43,898 bases of DNA from JAVBNC01 sp031551765 (GCA_031551765.1 JAVBNC010000016.1:1-43898), one strand, 5' to 3'; shown: positions 33,172 to 41,736, counted from the first letter of the stretch. The notes: generated by a model from the letters alone, not told the origin. Translations and numbers: made by a program.

Positions 33172-33194
33172 TTTTCCATTGGACGGCATAAAAA

Positions 33195-33212
33195 TTTTCA
33201 CATATTGAAAAA
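33195..33212. promoter_or_regulatory. TTTTCA-CATAT-TGAAAA operator before the CaiB gene
   Basis: TTTCA (33196-33200), five bases and TGAAA (33206-33210), extended by one matched pair on each side. It ends three bases before the GGAGG ribosome site of the CaiB gene, so a bound regulator would block transcription. Confidence 0.6.
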
Positions 33213-33225
33213 GCGGAGGTGTTCC

Positions 33226-34416
33226 ATGTCTTTATTAAAGGGTATACGTGTGCTGGATATGACGACGGTCATAGCGGCGCCGTTCGCCGCCGTGCTGATG
33301 GCGGACTTTGGGGCGGACGTGATCAAAATCGAAGTGCCGGGCAAGGGCGACCCCTTTCGCGCGTTGGGGCCTTACTGCGGTAAAGAGCCCATGCGCTGGG
33401 CCAGCATGGGCCGCAATAAAAGGGCCGTGACCCTGGACCTGCGCAAGGAAGCAGGCAAGGAAGCTTTTCTGAAGCTGGTGGAAAAAAGCGATGTGCTCAT
33501 TGAAAACTTCCGCACCGGCACCCTGGACAAGTGGGGCCTGGACATGGAAACCCTGCATAAAGCCAACCCCAAGCTGGTGGTCACCCGAGTCACCGGCTAC
33601 GGCCAGACCGGGCCCTACGCGGAAGTTGCCGGTTTCGGCACCCCAGCCACGGCTTTTTCCGGCATGACCTACATTACCGGTTACAAAGACCGCCCGCCCG
33701 TCAGTCCGTCTTTCTCCCTGGTGGACTACGTCAGCGGCCTGTACGCGGCCATGGGCACCATGATGGCGCTCTACCACCGCGACGTGCTCAAGGGCAAACC
33801 CCAGGAAGTGGATATCAGCCTGTACGAGAGCATTTTCCGCATGCTGGAAATTCCCATCGCGGACTATCATAAGAATAACAAGATCCGCGAGCGCACCCCT
33901 TGCCTTTCCGGCACTTCCAGCCCCGGCGGCACCTACCAGACCAAGGACGGCAAGTGGGTGGTGCTGATCTGCAGCACGGACCGCACCTGGGAATACCTGA
34001 CCGTGGCCATGAAAAAAGAGGAACTCAAGTCCGACCCGCGTTTCCTGACCATGCGCGACCGTCTGGCCAACGACCCGGCCCTGGACGACATCGTGCGGGC
34101 CTGGGTGGGCAGCCTCGACTACGAGGACATGAAGGCCATCGCGGACAAGGAAGGCGTGCCCGTGAGCCTGGTCTACAGCATCAAGGATATCTTTGAGGAC
34201 CCGCACTACGCGGCGCGTGAAAACATCGTCGAAATGCCACACGAAGCCCTGGGCACCATCAAAATGCCCGGCATCTTCCCCAAATTCAGCGAAACCCCCG
34301 GCTCCATCCGCTGGGTGGGCCCCAAGCTCGGCGAGCACAACGAAGAAGTGTTCGGCGGCCTGCTTGGGTACTCCAAAGAAAAACTCGCCGCCATGAAAGA
34401 GGAGGGCGCCATATGA
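33226..34416 (+). CDS. CaiB/BaiF family (class III) CoA-transferase
   Basis: 396 residues, full length. It starts SLLKGIRVLDMTTVIAAPFA, has MGRNKRAVTLDL, ENFRTGTLDKWGL, TGYGQTGPYAE and the catalytic aspartate in SLVDYVSGLYAA (Asp167, equivalent to Asp169 of formyl-CoA transferase). It moves CoA between two carboxylic acids; itaconate, citramalate, malate, mesaconate and oxalate enzymes belong to this class. The ATG follows GGAGG; a TTG start seven codons upstream is rejected because it overlaps the operator. It overlaps the next gene by four bases. The HMG-CoA-lyase-like partner points to a (citra)malyl-CoA-type product. Confidence 0.92.
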   Translation: MSLLKGIRVLDMTTVIAAPFAAVLMADFGADVIKIEVPGKGDPFRALGPYCGKEPMRWASMGRNKRAVTLDLRKEAGKEAFLKLVEKSDVLIENFRTGTLDKWGLDMETLHKANPKLVVTRVTGYGQTGPYAEVAGFGTPATAFSGMTYITGYKDRPPVSPSFSLVDYVSGLYAAMGTMMALYHRDVLKGKPQEVDISLYESIFRMLEIPIADYHKNNKIRERTPCLSGTSSPGGTYQTKDGKWVVLICSTDRTWEYLTVAMKKEELKSDPRFLTMRDRLANDPALDDIVRAWVGSLDYEDMKAIADKEGVPVSLVYSIKDIFEDPHYAARENIVEMPHEALGTIKMPGIFPKFSETPGSIRWVGPKLGEHNEEVFGGLLGYSKEKLAAMKEEGAI

Positions 34417-35351
34417 CCGCGACCATGTCCTGGCCGAAAAGCGTGACGATTTGCGAAGTGGGCCCGCGCGACGGCCTGCAGATGGAGAAGACCATCCTTT
34501 CCACGGACCAGAAAGTGGAACTGATCGAGCGCATGGTGGACGCCGGCGCCAAGGTTCTGGAAATCGGCTCTTTCGTGCACCCCAAAGCCGTGCCGCAAAT
34601 GGCGGACACGGACGAAGTGGTCAAGCGCCTGAAAAAACACGACGGCGTGGAATACCGCGGCCTGACTATGAACCTGCGGGGCGTGCAGCGCGCGCTGGAC
34701 TGCGGCCTGTCCAAGGTCAAGCTCACAGCTTCCGCCAGCCGCACCCACTCCATGAAAAACCTGAACCGCACCCCGGAAGAGGTGGTCAAGGACTTTGCGG
34801 AATGCGCTTCTTTCGCGCTTTCCAAGGGCATGGAGGTTTCCGGGGCCATTTCCACGGCCTTCGGCTGCCCCTTTGAAGGCACCGTGCCGCTCTCTCAGGC
34901 GGAAAGCCTGGTGCGGTGCTTCGCGGATATCGGGGTGACGGAAGTTTCCATGTCCGACACCAGCGGCCTGGCCACCCCCAAGCAAGTATTTGAATACATG
35001 ACGCAATTGCGGGCCAAGTTCCCGGCCATGCGCTGGACCCTGCACCTGCACAACACCCGGGGCCTGTCCGCCGCCAACATCGTGGCCGGCATGCAGGCCG
35101 GGGTAACCATGTTCGATGCCTCTTTCGGCGGCCTTGGCGGCTGCCCCTTTGCGCCGGGCGCTTCCGGCAACGTGGCCACCGAGGACCTGATCTACATGTT
35201 TGACCAGGACAAGATCGCCACGGGCCTGGACATGGCCAAGGTCATGGCCGTGGCCGCCACCGCCTGCGGGTGGCTGGGCCGGGAGGCCGATAGCTGCCAG
35301 ATGAAGGTTAAGAGCTGCCAGGAGGCGGCTGCCGCGCAGAAATCGGCCTAG
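34413..35351 (+). CDS. HMG-CoA lyase family protein (candidate citramalyl-CoA lyase)
   Basis: 312 residues, the length of HMG-CoA lyase, a TIM barrel cleaving 3-hydroxyacyl-CoA to acetyl-CoA and a keto acid. Visible are EVGPRDGLQ (catalytic Arg19, Asp20), the metal-binding HLHNT (His211, His213) and the signature FGGLGGCPFAPGASGNVATED with catalytic Cys244. It is translationally coupled to the CoA-transferase (ATGA overlap). Chloroflexus has an analogous pair, a CaiB-type succinyl-CoA:D-citramalate CoA-transferase with an HMG-CoA-lyase-like D-citramalyl-CoA lyase. Cleavage to pyruvate and acetyl-CoA is therefore my preferred inference; leucine-type HMG-CoA lyase is less supported because no other leucine catabolism gene is seen. 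Confidence 0.9.
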   Translation: MTATMSWPKSVTICEVGPRDGLQMEKTILSTDQKVELIERMVDAGAKVLEIGSFVHPKAVPQMADTDEVVKRLKKHDGVEYRGLTMNLRGVQRALDCGLSKVKLTASASRTHSMKNLNRTPEEVVKDFAECASFALSKGMEVSGAISTAFGCPFEGTVPLSQAESLVRCFADIGVTEVSMSDTSGLATPKQVFEYMTQLRAKFPAMRWTLHLHNTRGLSAANIVAGMQAGVTMFDASFGGLGGCPFAPGASGNVATEDLIYMFDQDKIATGLDMAKVMAVAATACGWLGREADSCQMKVKSCQEAAAAQKSA

Positions 35352-35385
35352 CGTACCGGCCGTGTCGAACCCGGAGGAGACGATC

Positions 35386-36735
35386 ATGACTGTGACAGAA
35401 CAGTTTGCGGAATATATCCACGGCGTGCGGCTTTCCCCTGACGACAGGGAACTGACGCAGGTGATTGAATCGCGCATTCTCGACTATATCGCGGTAACCT
35501 GCTCGGCGTCGTACTATTCGTCGGACATCGCGCCGGTCATCACGCGCTACGCCGACAGCCTGAACCCCGGCGAGGCCAAGCCCTACCCGGTGGGCGTGCA
35601 GGCTTTCATCAACTCGGCCTTCGCCCATACCCTGGATTACGACGACGGCCATTTATGGGCCGGAATCCACGCGGCCGGGCCGGTCATTGGCGCCATTTTC
35701 GCCTTGGCCCCGCGCTTCAAACCCAGCGGCCGCCTGGTCATGGAGGCCATCATGGCCGGGTATGAGCTGGAGTACCGCCTGGGCATGGCCCTGGGCAAAT
35801 CCCACATCCAGCGCCTGTTCCACGGCAGCTGCACCTGCGGGGCCTTTGGCGCGGCGGCCGCTGCCGCCAAGATCATGGGGCTGACAAAGGAACAGATCAG
35901 CTCCACCCTGGGCATTGTCGGCCTGGCGGCCTTTGGTTCGCGCCAGCCGCTGGCTGAAGGGCAAATGTCCAAACCCGTGCAAGTGGGCTTTGTGGCGGAG
36001 CGGGGCGTCAACGCCGCGCTGCTGGCCGCCGCCGGCATGAAAGGGCCGCGCGAGATATTTGAAGGCCGCAGCGGCATCTTGTCCATCTATACGGAAACGC
36101 CCAAAGAGGAAGTGGCGGCGGCCATGGTCAAAGACCTGGGCACAACCCAGATGGTGCGGGATACCTACACCAAGCTCTACCCCTGCTGCCGCTACACGCA
36201 CGCGGCCATTGAGGGCATGATAGCCCTGCGGCCGCGGTTCCCGGATCCCTCGGTCATTAAAGCCATCACGGTGAACACCTTTGATGTGGCCTTCAACGCC
36301 ACAGCCCCCAACCAGAAGCCTTCCACACCGGCGGAAGCACGGTTCAGCATGAACTACACGCTGGCCACCGCCCTGCACCAGGGGTTCGTGGGCCTGGACG
36401 ACTTCACGCCGGAATGTATTGCCCGGCCGGAAATACGGGCCACGGGCGACAAGGTGACCACCCATTCCACCAAGGCTTGGAACGACGTGTACCCCGGCAT
36501 TCGCGGCGCGGAAATCGTCATTGAAACCAAGGACGGCAAAAAGGTGGCGCACAGCCAGGACAAGCTTTCCGGCATGGACGGCAACCCCGAGGAAGTGCGG
36601 CAGAAACTGCAGGATTCCTGCAAAAAGGTGTTCCCCCAGGAGCGGCTGCAGCGGATTATCGAAGCCGTGGCGGCCCTGTCCAAGCAGTCCGACATATCCG
36701 AACTGCTGGGGCTTTGCGCCGTCGGCGGCAAGTAA
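35386..36735 (+). CDS. MmgE/PrpD family protein (second of three)
   Basis: 449 residues, full length. AHTLDYDDGHLWAGIHAAG, GYELEYRLG, LFHGSCTCG and KLYPCCRYTHAAIEG mark the MmgE/PrpD fold, which includes 2-methylcitrate dehydratase and cis-aconitate decarboxylase. The ATG at 35386 follows GGAGGAG; an upstream in-frame GTG overlaps that site. It differs clearly from the 26755 and 42923 copies, so the three are not recent duplicates. Placed between the HMG-lyase-like gene and aconitase, it is the best candidate to act on cis-aconitate. Decarboxylation to itaconate or a dehydratase reaction are both open. Confidence 0.88.
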   Translation: MTVTEQFAEYIHGVRLSPDDRELTQVIESRILDYIAVTCSASYYSSDIAPVITRYADSLNPGEAKPYPVGVQAFINSAFAHTLDYDDGHLWAGIHAAGPVIGAIFALAPRFKPSGRLVMEAIMAGYELEYRLGMALGKSHIQRLFHGSCTCGAFGAAAAAAKIMGLTKEQISSTLGIVGLAAFGSRQPLAEGQMSKPVQVGFVAERGVNAALLAAAGMKGPREIFEGRSGILSIYTETPKEEVAAAMVKDLGTTQMVRDTYTKLYPCCRYTHAAIEGMIALRPRFPDPSVIKAITVNTFDVAFNATAPNQKPSTPAEARFSMNYTLATALHQGFVGLDDFTPECIARPEIRATGDKVTTHSTKAWNDVYPGIRGAEIVIETKDGKKVAHSQDKLSGMDGNPEEVRQKLQDSCKKVFPQERLQRIIEAVAALSKQSDISELLGLCAVGGK

Positions 36736-36777
36736 ACGCACGAGGAACCTCTATCCGCCTTTGAGCAAGGAATGCGT

Positions 36778-38712
36778 ATGGCCTATAATATTATCCAGAA
36801 AATTGTTGCCGCCCACCTGGAACCCGGCGTCAAACTCCCCGCTCCTGGCGTGGAAGTGGGCCTGGTCATAGACCAGACCCTTACTCAGGATACCACCGCT
36901 GTTCCGGCCTGTCTTGAGTTCGCGCTCATGGGCATCCCCAAAGTGAAAACGCAGCTTTCCGTCAACTATGCCGATCACAACACCTTGTATGTCGGCTTCT
37001 ACAATGCGGACGACCACCGCTACCTGCGCACGGCGTCCCAGAAATACGGCATGGTCTTTTCCCCGGCCGGTACCGGCATCTGCCACCAACTGCACCTGGA
37101 AAACTTCGCCAAACCGGGCGCGACGCTGTTGGGGGCGGACAGCCACACCCCGACGGCGGGCGGCGCGGGCGCGCTGGCCATCGGCGCGGGTGGGCTTTCC
37201 GTGGCCATGGCCATGGCGGGCATGCCGTACTACATCACCATGCCCAAGGTCGTGCGCGTCACCCTCAAGGGCAAGCTGACGGGCTGGGCCTCGGCCAAGG
37301 ACATCATTCTGCACCTTATCGGCCGTCTCACCGTCAAGGGCGGCGTGGGCAAAGCCTTTGAATACGCGGGACCGGGCGTGGGCACCCTGAGCGTGCCGGA
37401 ACGCAGCATCATCACCAACATGGGCGCGGAACTGGGCGCGACGACCTCCATTTTCCCCAGCGACGAGCAGACCAAAGCGTACCTCTCGTCCATGGGCAGG
37501 CCCGGAGACTACTCTCCCTTGAGCGCCGACCCCGGCGCGGTGTACGACGAGGAACTCGAAATCGACCTTTCCACCCTTGTTCCGCTGGCGGCCGCGCCGC
37601 ATATGCCCGACAAGGTGGTCAAGGTTTCCGAGCTTGCCGGGCTGAAGGTCGACCAGGTGGGCATCGGCTCGTGCACCAACTCTTCCTATGCGGACCTGAA
37701 ACTGGTGGCCCAGCTTTTCGCGAACAAGAAAGTGAACCAGAGCACCGACGTCCTGGTGGCCCCCGGCTCCAAGATGGTGGTCAACCTGCTGGCGAAAGAA
37801 GGGCTCATCGAGCCGTTGCTCACGGCCGGTTCCCGCCTGCTGGAATGCGCTTGCGGTCCTTGCGTGGGCGTGGGCGGTTCCCCGGCGTCCGGTTCCGTCA
37901 GCGTCCGGACCTTTAACCGCAACTTTGAAGCCCGCAGCGGCACCAAGGACGCGCAAGTGTACCTGGCCAGCCCGGCGGTGGCGGCCATGGCCGCTCTGAA
38001 CGGCTGCTTCACCGACCCCGCCACCTGGGGGCCCGCGCCGGAAACCGCCGTGCTGCCCGCCAACGCGCCGCACACCCGGCACCTTTTTGTCATGCCGCCC
38101 AAAGACCTGGACAGCGTGGAAATCATCTACGGGCCGAACATCACGCCCATCGCGCCCATGGCGTCCCCGCCCGCTGAGCTGAAAGCGCCGGTGCTTATCC
38201 GCCTGGAAGACAACATCACCACAGACCATATCCTGCCCGGCGGTTCCCATGTCATGGCCATCCGTTCCAACCTGCCCGCCGTGTCCGACCATATCTTCGG
38301 ACGGGTGGACCCGGAATTTGTGAACAGGGCCAAGGCCGCCAAGAACGGCGTCATCGTGGCCGGGGAAAACTACGGTCAGGGCTCGGCCCGCGAGCACGCG
38401 GCGCTCTCGCCGCGCTATCTCGGGGTGTGGGCCGTCATCGTCAAGTCTTTTGCCCGTATCCACCGGGCCAACCTGCTCAACTTCGGCATCATGCCCTTCC
38501 TGCTGGACAACCCGGACGACTATGCCCTGCTGACCCAGGGCGCCATGCTCACCATTCCCTTCGGCAAGCTGGAGCCGGGCAAGAACCTGGAGATAAGCCT
38601 TGAGGGCGGCAAAACCATTACCTTGCGCAACGACCTTACCGCGCGCGAATTCGCCGCTTTCAAAGCGGGCGGCGAGCTGAACCTTGCAGCGGAACGGGCA
38701 AAAGCGAACTAG
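36778..38712 (+). CDS. Aconitate hydratase (single-chain, about 644 residues)
   Basis: Single-chain aconitase of the roughly 640-residue class common in anaerobic Deltaproteobacteria and related to LeuC-LeuD fusions. It has ADHNTLYVG, GICHQLHLENFAKPG, LLGADSHTPTAGGAGA, iron-sulfur cysteines in GSCTNSS (about 300) and CACGPCVG (about 357), TTDHILPGG and the C-terminal GENYGQGSAREHAAL (about 533). It interconverts citrate, cis-aconitate and isocitrate. The ATG at 36778 has AAGGA at proper distance, whereas the ATG two codons earlier touches it. As the last gene of the CaiB-HMGL-PrpD operon it may feed cis-aconitate to PrpD. It may also be the housekeeping aconitase of this organism. Confidence 0.92.
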   Translation: MAYNIIQKIVAAHLEPGVKLPAPGVEVGLVIDQTLTQDTTAVPACLEFALMGIPKVKTQLSVNYADHNTLYVGFYNADDHRYLRTASQKYGMVFSPAGTGICHQLHLENFAKPGATLLGADSHTPTAGGAGALAIGAGGLSVAMAMAGMPYYITMPKVVRVTLKGKLTGWASAKDIILHLIGRLTVKGGVGKAFEYAGPGVGTLSVPERSIITNMGAELGATTSIFPSDEQTKAYLSSMGRPGDYSPLSADPGAVYDEELEIDLSTLVPLAAAPHMPDKVVKVSELAGLKVDQVGIGSCTNSSYADLKLVAQLFANKKVNQSTDVLVAPGSKMVVNLLAKEGLIEPLLTAGSRLLECACGPCVGVGGSPASGSVSVRTFNRNFEARSGTKDAQVYLASPAVAAMAALNGCFTDPATWGPAPETAVLPANAPHTRHLFVMPPKDLDSVEIIYGPNITPIAPMASPPAELKAPVLIRLEDNITTDHILPGGSHVMAIRSNLPAVSDHIFGRVDPEFVNRAKAAKNGVIVAGENYGQGSAREHAALSPRYLGVWAVIVKSFARIHRANLLNFGIMPFLLDNPDDYALLTQGAMLTIPFGKLEPGKNLEISLEGGKTITLRNDLTAREFAAFKAGGELNLAAERAKAN

Positions 38713-38734
38713 AGCCGCAAGGCTATAACTGCAC

Positions 38735-38766
38735 AAGCCGGTCTCTTCGGGGGCCGGCTTTTTTTG
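38735..38766 (+). terminator. Terminator after aconitase
   Basis: AAGCCGGTCTC-TTCG-GGGGCCGGCTT, a stem with a TTCG tetraloop, is followed by five T. Confidence 0.93.
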
Positions 38767-38998
38767 TGTTTACTGCGAAAGAGTGTGCGGCGTGCTATAT
38801 AACAGGCGGATTTATTTATATTTAAACGAATTAAGGTGTTGGGTGTTTTTTGTATGTCCTTTTTGTAAAAGGAAAAACCCAAGCTTACGGTTGCAAATTT
38901 TGCCTGATTAGGTAGATCTACCCATGGCGCGTATTCACACGCCGTCTTTTTTTATTTTCTTATCGCACGGGGGAGTTCGTGCAAAGCAGGGGAGTGGA

Positions 38999-41137
38999 AT
39001 GCGCTTAAAGTCACGGATGCTGCTGCTTTTGCTGCCGGCCATTATCGCGGCCCTCGCCGTGTTGACGGTGCTCAGTTACAGGGATTCGCTGCGCAACGCC
39101 GAGGAATCCGCCCGCAGGCTGGCGGAAGCTGTGGCCCAGGAAAACGCCCGCGTCATGCTGGAACAGTTCGAGCACGCCCAGGCGGCGGCCCTGTCCCTGG
39201 CCCGGACGGGCGAGCGCCTGCGGGCCAAGGGGGACGTGCCCCGGGACATGATGCGCGAAACCGTGGCCGGAACGGCCCTTTCCTCTAAAGACTTTGTGGG
39301 CGCCTGGCTGTTGTGGGCGGAAAACGCCTATGACGGCAAAGACGCGGCATTCGCGGGCAACGAAGAGCTGGGCAACGCCACCGGCCGGGCCAACGCCTTC
39401 TGGCTCTATGAGAACGGCGAACTGGTCTATGACGTCTCCGAGGATTACGACAAGGAAAAATACTACTACCAGCCCCGCGACAGCAGGCGGATGATGATCA
39501 TGCAGCCCTATCGGGACATGGACACCACGGCAAAGATCTTCATGACCTCCGTGGTGGTGCCCATGTTTGACGGCAACTCCTTCCTGGGTGTGGCGGGCGT
39601 GGATATAGGCCTGGATTACCTGAACGCGCTCATCGCCAAGGTCAAGCCTTACGGGAACGGCTATGCCGTGCTGCTGAACGATACGGGCATGGTCATCGCC
39701 TCGCCCAAGGCGGATTTGGCGGGTAAAGCGTTGGAACAGGCCTTTCCCTCGGACCATGCCGCGCTGCTGCGCAGCATCAAGGAAGGCAAGGCATTTTCCC
39801 GGCAGAGCGTTTCCGCGTTCACCAAGGAGCCCGTGTTGGAAATGTTTCTCCCGGTGAAGCTGCGCGCGTTTTCCGCGCCCTGGTACTTTGCCGTGGCTCT
39901 GCCACTGGACCAGGTCATGGCCGGGGCCAAGCGGGAGCTGACCATGTCCCTGACCGTCAGCGTCATGACTTTGCTGGCCTTGGTGGTGCTGGTGTTTTTC
40001 ACGGCCGGAAGCATAGCCAGGCCCATTGCCGTTATTGGCGCGTACGCCAAAAAGGTTGCGGGCGGCGAGCATGCGGCGGTGCTGGACCAGAAGGGCTTTT
40101 CCGCAGAACTGAAGGAGCTGGGGGTGTCACTGGCCGCCATGCTGGAAGCACTGCTGGCCAGCATGCGCGCGGCGGACGAAAAGCAGGCCCAGGCGGCGGA
40201 AGAAGCCGCCAAGGCCCATGAAGCCACCAAAGAGGCGGAACAATCCCGCCAGGTCAGTGAGCAGGGCAGGCGCGAGGCCATACAGGCCGGGGAGGGCATT
40301 CAGGCTGTTGCCCGGCGTTTGCAGGAAACCAGCGCTTCTTTGATCAGCGCCATCCATTCCGTTGAATCCCGCGTGCGCAGCCAGGAAGACCTGATGCACG
40401 AAACCGTGGACGCCGTGAGCCGCATGGCGGAAACCACGAACCGGGTGGCGAGCAGCGCTTCGGATGCCGCCGGCTTTGCGGAACGCACCCGTGAGCGTGC
40501 GGAAACCGGCTCCACCGTGGTGCACGACGCCATCAAGGGTTTTGACGGCGTGCACAGCGAAACGGAAGCCATTGGCGAGCAGATGCAGGACCTGCGGCAG
40601 CGCACGGAAGGCATTGGCTCCATTCTGGAGATCATCAACGATATCGCGGACCAGACCAACCTGCTGGCGCTGAACGCGGCCATTGAGGCTGCCCGGGCCG
40701 GGGACGCCGGACGGGGATTCGCCGTGGTGGCGGACGAAGTGCGCAAACTTGCGGAAAAGACCATGCAGGCCACCACCCAGGTGGACCAGGCCGTGCGGGG
40801 CATTCAGGACAGCATGCGCGAAGGCTCGGAGCGCGTGACCAGGGCCTCCGCGGCCGCTGCCGAAACCATGCGCCTGGGCAACGACGCCCGCGCCTCGCTG
40901 GACGATATTGTGGGTCTGGTGCATTCGGTGACGAAGCAGATCCACGGCATTGCCGGGCTGTGCCAGGAACAGTCGGCGGACACCGGCCGCATCTCGGGCA
41001 CCGTGGATTCGCTCAGCTCCCTCAGTTCGCAGGTGCGCAGCGACGTGGACCAGAGCGAGGACGCCGCCCGCCTGCTGGAACCTGAGGCTGATGAGCTGGC
41101 CCGTCTGGTGGACGAGCTTACCCGCCGCAAGGCCTGA
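38999..41137 (+). CDS. Methyl-accepting chemotaxis protein with dCache sensor
   Basis: About 712 residues. A short cytoplasmic N-terminus and first membrane helix (LLLLLPAIIAALAVL) lead to a periplasmic double-Cache domain (about 30-300, including WLLWAENAYDGKD, YYYQPRD and VAGVDIGLDYL). A second helix (about 312-340), a weak HAMP region, coiled coil and the MCP signalling hairpin IINDIADQTNLLALNAAIEAARAGDAGRGFAVVADEVRKLAEK (about 545-588, quoted only as a landmark: central tip ALNAAIEAARAG) follow. Cache sensors often bind carboxylates or amino acids. The ATG at 38999 follows GGGGAG; an earlier in-frame ATG at 38924 would add 25 atypical residues. Its place suggests chemotaxis to an acid consumed by the island. 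Confidence 0.93.
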   Translation: MRLKSRMLLLLLPAIIAALAVLTVLSYRDSLRNAEESARRLAEAVAQENARVMLEQFEHAQAAALSLARTGERLRAKGDVPRDMMRETVAGTALSSKDFVGAWLLWAENAYDGKDAAFAGNEELGNATGRANAFWLYENGELVYDVSEDYDKEKYYYQPRDSRRMMIMQPYRDMDTTAKIFMTSVVVPMFDGNSFLGVAGVDIGLDYLNALIAKVKPYGNGYAVLLNDTGMVIASPKADLAGKALEQAFPSDHAALLRSIKEGKAFSRQSVSAFTKEPVLEMFLPVKLRAFSAPWYFAVALPLDQVMAGAKRELTMSLTVSVMTLLALVVLVFFTAGSIARPIAVIGAYAKKVAGGEHAAVLDQKGFSAELKELGVSLAAMLEALLASMRAADEKQAQAAEEAAKAHEATKEAEQSRQVSEQGRREAIQAGEGIQAVARRLQETSASLISAIHSVESRVRSQEDLMHETVDAVSRMAETTNRVASSASDAAGFAERTRERAETGSTVVHDAIKGFDGVHSETEAIGEQMQDLRQRTEGIGSILEIINDIADQTNLLALNAAIEAARAGDAGRGFAVVADEVRKLAEKTMQATTQVDQAVRGIQDSMREGSERVTRASAAAAETMRLGNDARASLDDIVGLVHSVTKQIHGIAGLCQEQSADTGRISGTVDSLSSLSSQVRSDVDQSEDAARLLEPEADELARLVDELTRRKA

Positions 41138-41186
41138 TGTAACCGACTTTTCATGCGCCGTAAAAGAGCGGCGCCAGAGTTTTGGA

Positions 41187-41223
41187 AAACGAAAACCCTC
41201 CGCCCAGCGGAGGGTTTTCGTTT
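41187..41223 (+). terminator. First of two terminators after the MCP gene
   Basis: ACGAAAACCCTCCGC pairs with GCGGAGGGTTTTCGT around a CCA loop, followed by TT. It is a very strong stem. Confidence 0.9.
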
Positions 41224-41232
41224 TATGTCGTC

Positions 41233-41257
41233 AAAACGCCCCGTTACGGGGCGTTTT
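41233..41257 (+). terminator. Second terminator after the MCP gene
   Basis: AAAACGCCCCGTTACGGGGC pairs on itself and is followed by GTTTTT. It forms a tandem pair with the terminator ten bases before. Confidence 0.88.
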
Positions 41258-41259
41258 TG

Positions 41260-41736
41260 GTTTATGGCGTGAGTGGGGGAATAGTAATTTCATAATACGG
41301 AATTTAATTTTTATTGAAAAGTAATATGTGTCACTGTGATATTTTAGGATATTTTTTGAAATTAATTTTCCATATAAAGATAATATCAATAAATAATTAA
41401 AATATTTTTTTGAAAACTATGGAAAAGCCGCTGGATTTTTGCTTGATTTTCTAAAAAGAAGTACGGTACATAAATTTCACCAATCGGTGTATGTATTTTT
41501 ATATAATGAAAAATAGGAGGATCGCATAGTCCGCAGCATGGCGCGAACCGCGAATGCTGCATGGGGCGGCAGCCAGCAGTACTCAGTGTTTTGCCTTGGG
41601 TTTTTATTCAACGGCGGGCAACGCGTTCTATACCGTCCGCTGTAAGGTTTTGAATGCCAATTTCCACGGGGCAGTTCAGTCTTTTCAAAACTGAACGTCT
41701 CGGAAACACCAGCAACACGCAGGATGGAGGTGCAGT
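41260..41736. other. Long AT-rich regulatory region before the amidohydrolase
   Basis: About 475 bases. The first 260 are very AT-rich and contain TCACTGTGA (a nine-base palindrome near 41327) and TACATAAATTTCACCAATCG with GGTGTATGTA beside it, a possible operator near 41468-41495. AGGAGG at 41515 has no start codon at the right distance. A hairpin GTTCAGT/ACTGAAC lies at about 41674-41696. No perfect TTTCA-N5-TGAAA site is present. Confidence 0.5.
41538..41645 (+). CDS. Possible 35-residue frame, leader peptide or gene remnant
   Basis: ATG at 41538 opens a 35-codon frame (MARTANAAWGG to RVLYRPL, TAA). AGGAGG lies 17 bases before it, too far for direct use; at five bases from AGGAGG stands ATA, which continues in frame and could be a mutated ATG. 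It may be the wreck of a gene start or chance. No family is recognised. Confidence 0.2.
   Translation: MARTANAAWGGSQQYSVFCLGFLFNGGQRVLYRPL

Larger units (their letters stand above)
32640..33225. other. AT-rich intergenic region upstream of the CaiB operon
   Basis: About 585 bases, strongly AT-rich compared with the genes. It holds a possible plus-strand promoter and an operator near its right end. An open frame on the minus strand at 32881-33201 has AT-driven composition and no visible ribosome site or family motif, so I do not call it a gene. Confidence 0.6.

Noticed and set aside
32881..33201. 106-residue minus-strand frame in the AT-rich gap
   Set aside because: No ribosome site, no recognisable motif, and composition explained by AT-rich promoter DNA.
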